Of a stretch of 64,000 nucleotides of DNA, positions 27,991 through 37,342 are shown in pieces (position 1 is the stretch's first letter; each line of letters starts with the position of its first letter). The notes under the pieces were generated by a model. It was given only the letters and a program-made list of their open reading frames with translations. It did no database searches and was not told the DNA's origin. The DNA comes from Chitinophaga sedimenti (GTDB lineage Bacteria; Bacteroidota; Bacteroidia; Chitinophagales; Chitinophagaceae), in NCBI RefSeq assembly GCF_023156195.1, contig NZ_JAKUKA010000001.1, positions 4,774,001 through 4,838,000 of the forward strand, written 5' to 3'. Made by a program: the position numbers and the translations under genes.

Positions 27991-28561
27991 TTAATCGATC
28001 GTTACATGGCTCCAGTTTTCGCCGCTTTTGATGCGGTAAAGCTGCATTTCACTGATATCGAACTGCTCAGCGATCTGCTTCATCGTTTTGCGGCCTGGTT
28101 TGGCCAGGATGCGTTTGATGCTTTTCACCTTGGTGATATTCAGTTTAAGCCCTTTTACCCGGTTCCGCTGGCGCTGCTTGTAGGCCAATTTGGCGGGACT
28201 ATTCTGCTGGTGCTCCTCCATTTCCTGCTTGGTGGCCCAACGGAGGTTGGCCACCTTATTGTTTTTCTTGTCGTAATCGAGGTGTATTACGTACCGGTGG
28301 CTGCGGCCAGGTTTCGAACAAAACAGCTTGGCTACTTCGCGGTGGAGGTATAGCGACTGGTAAGTGTCGGCAGGCTTGATATTAAGCACCGTGTAGCCTT
28401 CTACCGTGGAACCGGTAAGTACTTTGCCGTCGTCATAATCTTCGGAATAGCTGATTACCCTGCCAAGATTTGACACGGCATACTTTTTACGCAAGGCAGA
28501 TTTATTTTTTCTGCAAGTCTTTCCAGACTTCGTTTTTCTGATTTTTAAATGCGGTGGCCAT
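27991..28561 (-). CDS. HNH endonuclease with NUMOD4 and C-terminal helix-turn-helix, N-terminal frameshift
   Basis: About 190 residues. The N-terminal NUMOD4-like part (NEVWKDLQ, then YAVSNLGRVISYS), an HNH core (LHREVAKLF, HLDYDKKNNKVANLRWATKQEM) and a C-terminal helix-turn-helix (RKTMKQIAEQFDISEMQLYRI) give the architecture of phage and intron homing endonucleases. In the catalytic motif the first H is in SHRYVIHLDYDKKNN. I place the start at 28561 (MATAFKNQKNEVWKDLQ) and infer a frame change in the A6 run near 28503; the same downstream frame extends upstream to 28770 but with no similarity. It stands alone, not inside an intron or IS. Confidence 0.75.
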
Positions 28562-29034
28562 GTGAAGTAATTTTTTTGTTGATTTTTGGGGATACATTTT
28601 TTGATGCTGAACCACACTTTCAACGAACCCATTCTTTTCCGGTTACTGTTTTTTATTGCCTCTTGGGGGAGCTTATTTATACCTTTAGTTGCGTCCTGAA
28701 TTCGCCGTTCTTCTCCGGATCTGCCACAAGTTGTTGATTGTGAACTGTATATTTCTACGTGGATGTGCATTCATATTCCGTGCCGTTTCCCTGAGTAGTG
28801 TTTGTTATGACGTTCACTGTTCGGGAGCTAACTCCGGTTAGGGGATTTTTACCTCGTATTGCTGTTCCTGTTGTCACGTTATGCCGGAAGGATGATGTTA
28901 GTTAGTATACCTACAACCGTAAAAACCGCTTTCTTCCCACAGTTTACCAACTTAAAAAAGGCGATTATGACGCTGCGGAACCGTCAACTGGAAAACACAA
29001 TGTAAATTTACAGAAATTTATACTGAGAACGATC
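28562..29034. other. Intergenic stretch, no gene seen
   Basis: About 470 bases between the HNH gene and the CPBP gene, both pointing outward. The 28562-28770 part keeps an open minus-strand frame (KVWFSIKKCIPKNQQ) that looks like non-coding sequence. I found no strong hairpin, repeat or consensus promoter here. Confidence 0.4.
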
Positions 29035-29935
29035 ATGAACGGCTTCCTTAATAAACAACCGGCATCGGCGCAACTGGCTACTTTACTTGGCTTTTTATCG
29101 GCTTCTTCTTCCTCTACTCCTTTGGCAGCCCCATGCTCATTTCGGCTATCTCGGGCGGCTACACGTTAGAAGAGCTCTTATCGGCTGTCAAAAAGGATTC
29201 CGGCCTTGCTAACTCTCTGAAATTAGCACAATTTTTATATACTTTCATTGTTTTTCTTGTACCTGCCGCACTTTTTCTTTACCTCCGTGAACCCCGGCCT
29301 GCGGCGGCACTTGGGCTCAATCGCCCCCGTCTGTCTACAACCTCGTATTTTCTCTTCTTATTATGGCAGCCGCCCTGCCACTTGTAGCCTGGCTCGCCGA
29401 ATGGAACGCGGGGTGGCCGGTAGGCGACACACTGCGCAAAATTCAGGAGTCAGCAGAAGAAGGCACCAAAGCCATGTTAGCAGCCAAAAGCATTGGCGAC
29501 CTGCTGGTAAACCTGTTAATAGCCGCCGTATTGCCAGCTATTGCCGAAGAAGTATTTTTCCGCGGCGCCATGCAGCGCGTATTTGCCGGAATCACCGGAA
29601 GTGGCGTCGCCGCCGTGATCATTACCTCTATTATCTTTTCGGCCATTCACCTCGAAGCCCCGGGTTTTGTACCACGCGTAGCGTTGTCTATGGTGCTTGG
29701 CTTTATATACTTGTTCAGCGGTAACCTATGGCTGTCCATCATTGCTCACTTTTGCAATAACGCATTGAGCGTATTATTGTTCTATTTTAACGGCAACGAA
29801 ACCGAGAGCGACGAAAGTTATGCCTGGTATATTACTGCGCTGAGCGCACTGGTGGTGATCGCGCTGTTCGCCATGATGCGCCGCAGCAACAAAAACAACG
29901 TTTTATCTGTTTCACAACATCAAAATGAAGAATAA
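29035..29935 (+). CDS. CPBP-family intramembrane metalloprotease, two frameshifts
   Basis: About 300 residues with six to eight membrane helices. The CPBP (Rce1-like) motifs are EEVFFRGAMQR (motif 1), FSAIHLEAPGF (motif 2) and AHFCNNALSVLLFY (motif 3), which supply the Glu, Arg and His residues of the active site. The substrate is unknown; Bacteroidota carry many paralogues. Breaks near 29090 (T5 should be T6: LLGFFIGFFFLYSFGSPML) and near 29325 (C5 should be C6: NRPPSVYNLVFSLLIMAAAL). The start at 29035 opens MNGFLNKQPASAQLATLLG. The stop overlaps the next start by one base (TAATG). Confidence 0.88.
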
Positions 29936-30165
29936 TGGAAAAAGATTGGATTAAAGTATTTTCAAGCCCGCAGGGCTTTCAGGCGGAACTGGTAAAAGGC
30001 ATGCTCATCGAAAATGGCATCAGCGCCGTATTATTAAGCAAACAATCGTCTGCTTTCCAGCAAATGCTGCCGGGAATGGAGGAAGTATACGTTCATGTGT
30101 CGCAGAAAGCTGCCGCCGAAAACCTGATTCGTGACGCGGGTGCGAACATTGAAAACAATTTTTAG
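29935..30165 (+). CDS. DUF2007 domain protein
   Basis: 76 residues. A small ferredoxin-like fold: KVFSSPQGFQAELVKGMLIE then GISAVLLSKQ and EVYVHVSQKAAAENLI match DUF2007, described as a putative signal-transducing or nitrogen-regulatory-like domain; the function is unknown. The start overlaps the stop of the CPBP gene, and cdsA follows 37 bases later, so the three genes are probably one transcript. Intact frame. Confidence 0.82.
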   Translation: MEKDWIKVFSSPQGFQAELVKGMLIENGISAVLLSKQSSAFQQMLPGMEEVYVHVSQKAAAENLIRDAGANIENNF

Positions 30166-30202
30166 CTTTGTAACTGATCAAATATAGCTTTACGGCCTGT
30201 CA

Positions 30203-31078
30203 ATGAAGACCTTCATTACCCGCACAATATCCGCCCTCTTTTTTGTAGCCATCATGCTCGGGGGCATACTGTATACGTCCTTTACCTTCTTCCTGCTCTT
30301 TTTCATCGTGAACTTCTTTGCCCTGCAGGAGTACTTCCGGCTGGTGCGAAAAATAGATCCGGAGTATGAGCAGATATCCAGCTGGCACCGCTATGGCGTA
30401 CTCATCGCCAGTTGTGGCATTATGATGGCCTTTTCCGGCGACCAGTTCGGCGGTGAAACCCTGTCGCTGGGCTTTTTAGGCTGGGCCATCGCCATCGTAT
30501 TTATGATGGTTTTACCCCTGGGCGAAATACTGATGAACAACACCTTTTCGCTCAAAAACATGGGCTATTCTGCCCTGGGCCTGCTATACGTAACCATCTC
30601 CATGGGTATGCTGGTAGATATGCGTAATAACGATGTGCTGCAATTCACCCTGCCCTCCGGCAAACCCATTGGCTACCTGGTACCATTATTACTGATCATT
30701 TTTATCTGGATAAACGATACCATGGCCTATATCGTGGGCTCGCTGATTGGCCGTACCCCATTTTTCCCGACTATTTCGCCTAAGAAAACCACAGAAGGTT
30801 CCATTGGCGGTATGATCCTGGCTGTTGCAACGGCAGGTGTGTTTGGCTGGTTCTGGGGACGAACCGTACTGCCATTTCAGCACTGGCTGGCGCTGGCGGG
30901 AATTGCCGCAGTGTTCGGCACAACGGGCGATTTACTGGAATCAAAACTAAAAAGACTGGCAGGGGTAAAAGATTCCGGCAACATGATGCCCGGCCACGGC
31001 GGTTTCCTCGACCGGTTCGATTCATTACTGCTGGCCTCCCCCTTTGCCTGGCTGTACGTTTACTTTTTCCTTCACTGA
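30203..31078 (+). CDS. cdsA: Phosphatidate cytidylyltransferase
   Basis: Makes CDP-diacylglycerol from phosphatidate and CTP in the inner membrane, the branch point of phospholipid synthesis. 291 residues, about eight membrane helices. The CDP-diacylglycerol synthase signature is complete near the C-terminus (SKLKRLAGVKDSGNMMPGHG then GFLDRFD). The downstream psd gene acts two steps later in phosphatidylethanolamine synthesis, so gene order follows the pathway (pssA is not in the window). Intact frame. Confidence 0.95.
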   Translation: MKTFITRTISALFFVAIMLGGILYTSFTFFLLFFIVNFFALQEYFRLVRKIDPEYEQISSWHRYGVLIASCGIMMAFSGDQFGGETLSLGFLGWAIAIVFMMVLPLGEILMNNTFSLKNMGYSALGLLYVTISMGMLVDMRNNDVLQFTLPSGKPIGYLVPLLLIIFIWINDTMAYIVGSLIGRTPFFPTISPKKTTEGSIGGMILAVATAGVFGWFWGRTVLPFQHWLALAGIAAVFGTTGDLLESKLKRLAGVKDSGNMMPGHGGFLDRFDSLLLASPFAWLYVYFFLH

Positions 31079-31159
31079 GAATAATTAACTTCGTACCGCG
31101 GTTTGCGGTAAATATGCATAGCAAACACTATATCTAATTCTTAAATAATCAAAACAAAG

Positions 31160-31816
31160 ATGACAATCCATCGCGAAGGAACGGCTACGATTTTATTGGT
31201 TTTAGTGGCCCTGGCAGTTATTAACGGCATCATATATTATTTCACCAGCGCTTACCCGGCCGTTACCTGGGGACTGCTGTTCATCTCCCTCGTGTTCTGG
31301 CTCTTTATCATTTCCTTTTTCCGCGTACCCAGCCGCGTGTTTAAAGCTGACGAGAATCTCGTTATTGCCCCCGCCGACGGCAAAGTGGTAGTGATCGAGG
31401 AAACCTTTGAAGCAGAGTACTTCAAAGACAAACGGTTGCAGATTTCTATTTTCATGAGTCCGGCCAACGTACACGTAAACCGCAACCCGATTGCCGGCGA
31501 AATCAAGTTGTCGCAATACCACGCCGGTAAATACCTGGTAGCCTGGCACCCTAAATCATCTACCGAAAACGAACGCCACACCGTGGTAATCGCTAATAAA
31601 AATAACGAAATCCTTGTTCGCCAGATTGCAGGTGCACTGGCCCGCAGGATCGTTAATTACATGAAAGCAGGTATGAAAGTGGAGCAGAACAGTGAAATGG
31701 GCTTTATCAAATTTGGCTCCCGCGTAGACATTTACCTGCCTGTTGGCACTAAGGTGAACGTGAAGCTGAACGAGATCGTACGTAACGGTCAAACGGTGAT
31801 CGCTACACTGTCTTAA
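31160..31816 (+). CDS. psd: Phosphatidylserine decarboxylase, short form
   Basis: Converts phosphatidylserine to phosphatidylethanolamine. 218 residues; N-terminal membrane anchor of two helices (ATILLVLVALAVINGIIYYF and WGLLFISLVFWLFIISFF), then the catalytic domain with APADGKVV, SPANVHVNRNPI and HPKSSTENER. Self-cleavage to a pyruvoyl enzyme would occur at Gly-Ser in KFGSRVDIYLP. The short archaeal/Bacteroidota type lacks the LGST variant of E. coli. Transcribed with cdsA, 81 bases downstream. Intact. Confidence 0.94.
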   Translation: MTIHREGTATILLVLVALAVINGIIYYFTSAYPAVTWGLLFISLVFWLFIISFFRVPSRVFKADENLVIAPADGKVVVIEETFEAEYFKDKRLQISIFMSPANVHVNRNPIAGEIKLSQYHAGKYLVAWHPKSSTENERHTVVIANKNNEILVRQIAGALARRIVNYMKAGMKVEQNSEMGFIKFGSRVDIYLPVGTKVNVKLNEIVRNGQTVIATLS

Positions 31817-31827
31817 TGTTTTAACAG

Positions 31828-31856
31828 TTTGTTTTGGCCTTAATACCTTAACTTTA
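31828..31856 (+). promoter_or_regulatory. Promoter of the small secreted protein gene
   Basis: TTTG (31828-31831), 17 bases, TAACTTTA (31849-31856), one mismatch from the phylum consensus; predicted start about 12 bases before the ATG at 31874. Confidence 0.55.
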
Positions 31857-31873
31857 AACTAAATAACGCAGTT

Positions 31874-32086
31874 ATGAAGAAAGTATTTGCTTCCGCCGCT
31901 ATCGTTCTTTGCTTCGCCGCCACCGCTGTTGCGCAGGATAAAACAAAGGCCGAGCCTAAAAAGGATAAAAAGGAGGCAGCCTGCAAACCGGGCGAAAAAG
32001 GCAAATCATGCTGCACCCAGCCCAGCAAAACAGCGGCTTTGAGAACGGCGAAACCGGTGGCTAAAACACCGGCATCAAAAAGTTAA
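31874..32086 (+). CDS. Small secreted Lys/Cys-rich protein
   Basis: 70 residues. A signal peptide (MKKVFASAAIVLCFAATAVA) leaves a mature segment of 50 residues, rich in Lys, Pro and Ala, with three cysteines clustered in EAACKPGEKGKSCCTQPSK. No family recognised. The C-x(n)-CC arrangement could bind a metal or form disulfides in the periplasm, but this is inference. It has its own probable promoter and a strong terminator, so it is a real transcription unit. Confidence 0.7.
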   Translation: MKKVFASAAIVLCFAATAVAQDKTKAEPKKDKKEAACKPGEKGKSCCTQPSKTAALRTAKPVAKTPASKS

Positions 32087-32105
32087 ATCAAGTATGCCAT
32101 AATTG

Positions 32106-32136
32106 AAAAAGCGCTGCCTTACGGTAGCGCTTTTTT
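32106..32136 (+). terminator. Terminator of the small secreted protein gene
   Basis: Stem AAAAAGCGCTGCC / GGTAGCGCTTTTT (one G-U pair), 4-base loop, six T. Confidence 0.9.
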
Positions 32137-32200
32137 ATTTTGTATATGCTTTATCCTTGTATAGCTATCCTATATGCATGTAACACTGAGTGTATATCTA

Positions 32201-32899
32201 TTAAAGGATCTTCTTCAGCTCGCTCAAACAGCTGATCGAATAGGTCGGTAATACCGGGGACCCCGGCTTACCCGGACCAAAATACACCTGGTCCATGCCC
32301 ACGTTCTGCGCACCCAGGATATCCACATCCAGCGTATCGCCGATCATAATGCTTTCTTCGGCCGTAGTTCCGGCTTTCGCCATCGCATAGTCGAATATTT
32401 CGCGGTGCGGCTTCAGGCTGCCAGCGCCTTCGGAAGTGATTACATGGGTAAAGTAGTGGGAGATGCCCGCGTTCTTCATTTTCAGGAACTGCGTTTCCTC
32501 AAAACCGTTGGTGATGAGGTGTAACGGGTAGTTTTTCGCGGCCAGGTAATCCAGCACCTCAATGGCATAGGGAAACAGCGCGGTGCGTGTAGGCAGCACC
32601 TGCAGGAACTGCTCGCTCATGAGACTACACAACTTTTCGTCCGCAATTTTATACTCCAGGAATGTTAGCCAGAAACGCTTAAAACGTAATTCTTTCCGGT
32701 TGATGAATCCCTTGCGGAAGCGGTCCCACAGTTTATCATTATGTATGGTGTAACGGGTATAAAAATCGTCGAAAGAAGCAATGCCCCTGTTGCTGAGGGC
32801 GTTCAGTTCGTAAAGATGTTGCAGGGTATGCGTGGAATTGGTCTCAAAGTCCCAGAGGGTATGGTCCAGGTCGAAAAAAATATGTTTATACTTCATCAT
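32201..32899 (-). CDS. yjjG: Non-canonical pyrimidine nucleotidase, YjjG family
   Basis: HAD phosphatase of 232 residues that in E. coli removes phosphate from non-canonical pyrimidine nucleotides. Motif I FFDLDHTLWDFE (residues 8-19; the DHTLWDFE wording is typical of YjjG), motif II LITNGFEETQ, motif III Lys in SLKPHREIFDYA and motif IV MIGDTLDVDILGA. Divergent from the SDR gene, with a TAATTTTG box (32921-32928, minus) as a likely promoter element. Two adjacent ATG codons at the start; either is possible. Intact. Confidence 0.88.
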   Translation of the reverse strand: MMKYKHIFFDLDHTLWDFETNSTHTLQHLYELNALSNRGIASFDDFYTRYTIHNDKLWDRFRKGFINRKELRFKRFWLTFLEYKIADEKLCSLMSEQFLQVLPTRTALFPYAIEVLDYLAAKNYPLHLITNGFEETQFLKMKNAGISHYFTHVITSEGAGSLKPHREIFDYAMAKAGTTAEESIMIGDTLDVDILGAQNVGMDQVYFGPGKPGSPVLPTYSISCLSELKKIL

Positions 32900-32983
32900 T
32901 CTTCACTTTAGCGCGATCAACAAAATTAGTACAAGTATGGCAAAGGATTTATTTTTATCCTGTTAAAAACGTTTGAGCACACT

Positions 32984-33689
32984 ATGAACGCAGTCATTAC
33001 AGGCGCCAGCAAAGGGATTGGCAGGGCAGTAGCCGAAAGGCTGGCCCGTGAAGGATTTAATGTGGCCATTTGCGCCCGCAACGCGCAACACCTGCAGGAA
33101 GCCGCCGATGGCATCCGCCGGCAACATCCGTCGGTTAAAGTACTGGCCGAAGCAGCTGATATGGGCGACAAAGCCGCCGTATTGGCCTTTGCCCAAAAGG
33201 TAAAAGCGGAGTTTGGGTCGATAGATATACTCGTAAACAATGCCGGCATTTTTGTGCCAGGTGCCCTATACCAGGAAGAAGATGGGCATCTTGAAAAGAT
33301 GATGACCGTGAACCTATACAGTGCCTACCACCTTACCCGCGCCCTGTTGCCGGACATGATCGCCCGCAATAAAGGCCACATTTTTAACCTGTGCTCCACC
33401 GCCAGCCATAAGGCCTACCCGAACGGGGGATCTTACAGTATAACCAAATATGCCCTGCTCGGCTTCTCCGGGGAACCTGCGTGAAGAATTGAAGGAACAC
33501 CGCGTAAAAGTAACCAGCATCAGCCCGGGCCCCACACTCACGGCTTCCTGGGAAGGTTTTGAGGCCCCACCCGATCGCATGATGCCACCCGAAGACATTG
33601 CCAGCGTTATCTGGAGCGCCTATACCCTCGCCCCACAAACCGTGGTGGAAGACATTATGCTTCGTCCCATACTGGGAGATATCAGCTAA
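32984..33689 (+). CDS. SDR family oxidoreductase, one frameshift
   Basis: About 235 residues. Cofactor motif VITGASKGIGRAVAERL at the N-terminus, NNAGIF, the catalytic SYSITKYALLG (Y-x3-K) and the loop ISPGPT. Resembles 3-oxoacyl-ACP-reductase-like and sepiapterin-reductase-like SDRs; the substrate is not predictable. The frame breaks near 33468: a G4 run should be G3 (GFSGNLREELKEHRVKVTS), one of the few apparent insertions in the window. The downstream bat genes start 136 bases later from their own promoter. Confidence 0.86.
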
Positions 33690-33802
33690 GCCTTTTTAGT
33701 ATGCCGAAACCCTTTACAGCAGACGCTTTTAGTATCTGCCCAACACCTTATTTTTAACTTACTTTTAACTTGTTTTTAATATTTTAGGGGGAAGGCATTG
33801 GT

Positions 33803-33810
33803 TAAATTTG
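33803..33810 (+). promoter_or_regulatory. -7 promoter element of batD
   Basis: Perfect TAAATTTG (33803-33810) with a weak TTT at the -33 position; start predicted near 33816, ten bases before the ATG at 33826. It supports the corrected batD start. Confidence 0.5.
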
Positions 33811-33825
33811 TTTTTGATGATTTAT

Positions 33826-35762
33826 ATGATCCGGATAGGTAAAAAAGTATCTTAACATTATTGGCTTGCTGCTTTGCCTTTGCGGCAATGGCACAGGAGT
33901 TCCGCTTCGTTACGCAGGTAAGCAGCACCACCATTTCTATGGACGAGTACCTGCAGCTACAGTTCGTACTGGAAAACGCGCCTAACCTCTCGCAACTGAC
34001 GCCCCCGGATTTTAGAGATTTCGAGATCATACAGGGGCCGATGCAGTCCACCAGCACATCGATCGTAAACGGTACGCGCAGCCAGCAGGTGGCTGTGATT
34101 TACCTGCTTAAGGCCAAACGTACGGGCAACTTTACGATCCCGGGTGCCATTGCACGGGTAGATGGCGTGAACAAGAAATCGAACCCGGTAAATATTGAGG
34201 TGACCAGCGGTCGCACCAACCGCAACAACCTGCCACAGCAGCAACAGCCTGCGCAGCAACCGCGGTATGGACGCCGCGCGCCGATGGAAGAATCGCCTTC
34301 GATTGTCCGTCCCGGCGAAGATGTAAATGAAAAGCTCCGCAAAAATGTCTTTGTAAAAGTAGAAGTAGATAAAACCAATGTATACGAAGGTGAACAGGTG
34401 ACGGCTACTTACAAGCTGTACACCCGCCTGCAAACCTCTTCCAGCGTAACGAAAGTACCTGCCTTTAAAGGCTTTTCCGCTAAAGACGTGGAACTGCCAA
34501 ATCCGCCGCAGGGCACCATGGAAACGGTAAACGGCCAGCAGTTCAAAGTATTTACTATCCGCAAAACCATGTTGTTCCCGCTACAAAGCGGCCAGCTGGA
34601 ACTGGACCCGGCAGAAGTAGATAACCAGGTGCGTTTGCTGCGACTGGGCGCTAATACCCGCCGCAACCAGCAACTCGACGATCCCATGTTCCGGGATGTG
34701 TTCGGCAACAGTCCGTTCGATGATCCTTTCTTCGAAGACTATTTCAACCGCCCGGAAGTAACGTACGAAGACATTCCTTATAAGATAAAAAGCAACCCGG
34801 TAACGATCACTGTAAAACCGCTACCGGCGGCAAATCGTCCGGCCAGCTTTACCGGCGCCGTAGGCCATTTTGAAATGAGTGCGGTAGCGGATAAAAAAGC
34901 GCTGAGCACAGATGATGCGGTGACTTTAAAGGTGACCATCAGCGGTACCGGTAACGTAAACCTGATGCGCGCTCCGGAAGTAAACGTCCCGGACGCCTTC
35001 GAAAAGTTTGATCCGAAAGTAACCGATAACCTCGATAAAAACAGCAACCCGCTTAGCGGCGCGCGTACGTTCGAATATATTTTTATGCCGCGCGAGGCAG
35101 GCAGCCAGGTATTGCCTGCTGTGGAGTTCAGCTACTTCGACCCCAAAGCGGGCGAATATAAAGTATTGCGCTCCTCCGACTTCCCGCTGACGGTAAGCGC
35201 GGGCAAAAACGCCAATCGCGAAAAGCAAGACTACAGCAATGTTGGGCGCAACGACCTTTCCAACATTTATCCAACCGTAAAAGGCTGGGTAAAACAAACG
35301 CCTTACCTGTTTGGCAAACCGCTCTTCTGGGCGCTGCTCATCCTGCCATTCCTCCTGTATGGCGGAGTGGTGGCTTATCGCCGCAACCAGCAGTACCAAA
35401 GCAATAATGCCGGTTTACTGAAACACAAAAATGCGAACAAGGTAGCGCTGAAACGCCCGGAGCTGGCGGCACGTTATCTGAAAGAACAAAAAGACAAAGC
35501 ATTTTACGAAGAAACCTCCCGTGCGGTATGGGGCTACTTAAGCCATAAACTGCGCATCCCGATGGCGGAACTCAGCAAACAGCTGGTGCAGGAAAAATTG
35601 CAGGATAAAGTGGAAGAAAGCAGCACCCGCGAGTTATTCGAGTTGCTGGACAATTGTGAAATGGCCCTGTATGCACCTACCGGCAGCAGCCAGTCGCGCC
35701 AGCACACCTACCGCCAGGCGATCGATGTAATCAGCAAGCTGGAAGACGATCTGAAAAAGTAA
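33826..35762 (+). CDS. batD: BatD protein, N-terminal frameshift
   Basis: About 645 residues. BatD is an exported, membrane-anchored protein of the Bacteroidota Bat (aerotolerance) cluster; its exact role is not settled. The signal peptide MIRIGKKSILTLLACCFAF with AAMAQ appears once the A6 run near 33841-33846 is read as A7. Ig-like repeats of about 130 residues follow (FVKVEVDKTNVYEGEQVTAT, SAVADKKALSTDDAVTLKVT), then a single membrane helix near residue 500 (LFWALLILPFLLYGGVVAY) and a helical cytoplasmic tail. It is coupled to batE, 31 bases downstream, but no moxR, DUF58, batA, batB or batC precedes it here. Confidence 0.9.
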
Positions 35763-35793
35763 TGGCCTGAACGGGCCTCAACCAATACCCACT

Positions 35794-36557
35794 ATGAAAC
35801 GCGCTATCCTCACTATCCGCTTACTGTTTTTCGCAGCGGCCATATTGGCTGCACACGCTGTATGGGCCGCTACGCCGCCGCAGCAGCGTTTCGAAAAAGC
35901 CAATGCCCTGTACAAACAACAACAATATACCGAGGCTGCAGCCCTTTATCAGCAACTGATCGATGAAGCTTTCCTGTCGCCCGAACTATACGTGAACGCC
36001 GGCAATGCGTTTACCGCAGCAACGCGCTGGGCAAAGCAGTATACTGTTTCGAGAAGGCATTGCTGCTCGATCCGGCGAATGAAACCGCACCGCGTAACCT
36101 TGCGCTGGCCAATCAAAAAATCGGCAGTACAGCACAATCGCTTCCTTTATTGTTTTTTGAAAAATGGTGGATAAATGCACAACGCATGCATACCGCCAAC
36201 GGTTGGGCTACAGGCGCCATCGTACTATGCTGGGCGTTTATAGCGCTGTACGGCGCATATCGTTTCGCCGGCCGCAAAACCCTGCTGAAAATCGGGAGCT
36301 ACGTGGCAGCAGTTTGCTTTATCACCTACTTCGTGATGGCCGCCTGGGTGCATCACCGCGCCAATACGCACGATGTGGCCATCGCTATGTCTGCCGCCAA
36401 AGCCAAGGCTGCGCCGGATGGTGACAGTAAAGACGTATTCGATATAAAAGAAGGCTTTCGTGTGGAAGTGCTGGACCAAACCAGCGATTTTTACAAAGTG
36501 GGGCTGAACGACGGCAAAACTGGCTGGGTGCCGGCTACCAGCATCAAAACGTTATAA
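35794..36557 (+). CDS. batE: BatE protein (TPR and SH3), one frameshift
   Basis: About 254 residues: signal peptide or N-terminal helix (LLFFAAAILAAHAVWA), two TPR units (FEKANALYKQQQYTEAAALY; VYCFEKALLLDPANETAPRN), two membrane helices (AIVLCWAFIALYGAY; VAAVCFITYFVMAAW) and a C-terminal SH3-like domain (FRVEVLDQTSDFYKVGLND, then GKTGWVPATSI). This is the BatE layout. The break is near 36013: T3 should be T4 (NAFYRSNALGKAVYCFEKA). Stop codons of batE and the convergent LytTR gene overlap by six bases at 36552-36557. Confidence 0.87.
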
Positions 36558-37296
36558 CCTTTCTATTCTTAATAAGAATTCCTGTTTCCTGTTCCGGGAA
36601 ACAGGAATATTTTTTCCATCACTTAAGATAATTTCTCCGCCATCGCCCTTAATATATTTATCCATGTACGAGAGGTTGACCATAAAGCTGTGGTGCACGC
36701 GGAAAAACCTTTCTCTCCCAGTACTTCCTCTACTTCTTTTAACGTACGGCAAATGATCAACGGCTTTTCCGACTGTTGCGTAAACACACGTGTATAACCG
36801 CCTTCAGATTCGCAGTACGTAATATCTTTAATGGCCATCATGCGCAAACCATCCATAGTAGGAAAGGCGAGCCGCTCGTTCGGCTGAATGTGCTGGTACA
36901 GGTACTGCATCAAACTGTTCACATGCTTGTCCGACCCGTCCTGCCGCTTTGCCAGGGCTTTGTCTACCGCCTCCACCAGTTCATCCTTATCCACCGGTTT
37001 CAATAAAAATCAAGCGCGCTGTGGCGGAAGGCTTGTATAGCGTATTGGTTATAGGCAGTGGTAAAGATAATGGAAAAGGAACGGGACGAACACTGTTTAA
37101 GCATTTCGAAGCCGGTCATACCTGGCATTTCCACGTCAAGGAATACCAGTTGCGGCTGCAACTTTTCTATCGCGGTGAGGCCCTGCTGGCCGTTTTCGCA
37201 TTGCGCCACGATTTCCACATCAGGACAATGCCTGTTCAGCAGTATCTGAAGTACTTCGCGACAATGCATTTCATCGTCAACAATAATTGCCTGCAT
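36552..37296 (-). CDS. LytTR-family response regulator, two frameshifts
   Basis: About 247 residues. Receiver MQAIIVDDEMHCREVLQILL (phospho-Asp in LVFLDVEMPGMTG, Lys in FLLKPVDKDEL) followed by a LytTR DNA-binding domain (MMAIKDITYCESEGGYTRVF, FFRVHHSFMVNLSYM, ILSDGKNIPVSRNRK). Breaks near 37009 (T5 should be T6: SALDFLLKPVD) and near 36706 (A3 should be A4: VLGEKRFFRVHHSF). It follows the LytS-like gene with 46 bases between them, the normal kinase-regulator pairing, but that kinase lacks key residues, so another kinase may phosphorylate it. Confidence 0.88.
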
Positions 37297-37342
37297 AATA
37301 GAAGAAATAAGCGTAAAACCCTGCTGTAAATATACGGCTTGG

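Noticed and set aside
28562-28770. Upstream extension of the HNH gene
   Set aside because: The extension lacks any similarity; the NUMOD4-type start MATAFKNQKNEVWKDLQ in a neighbouring frame at 28561 fits better.
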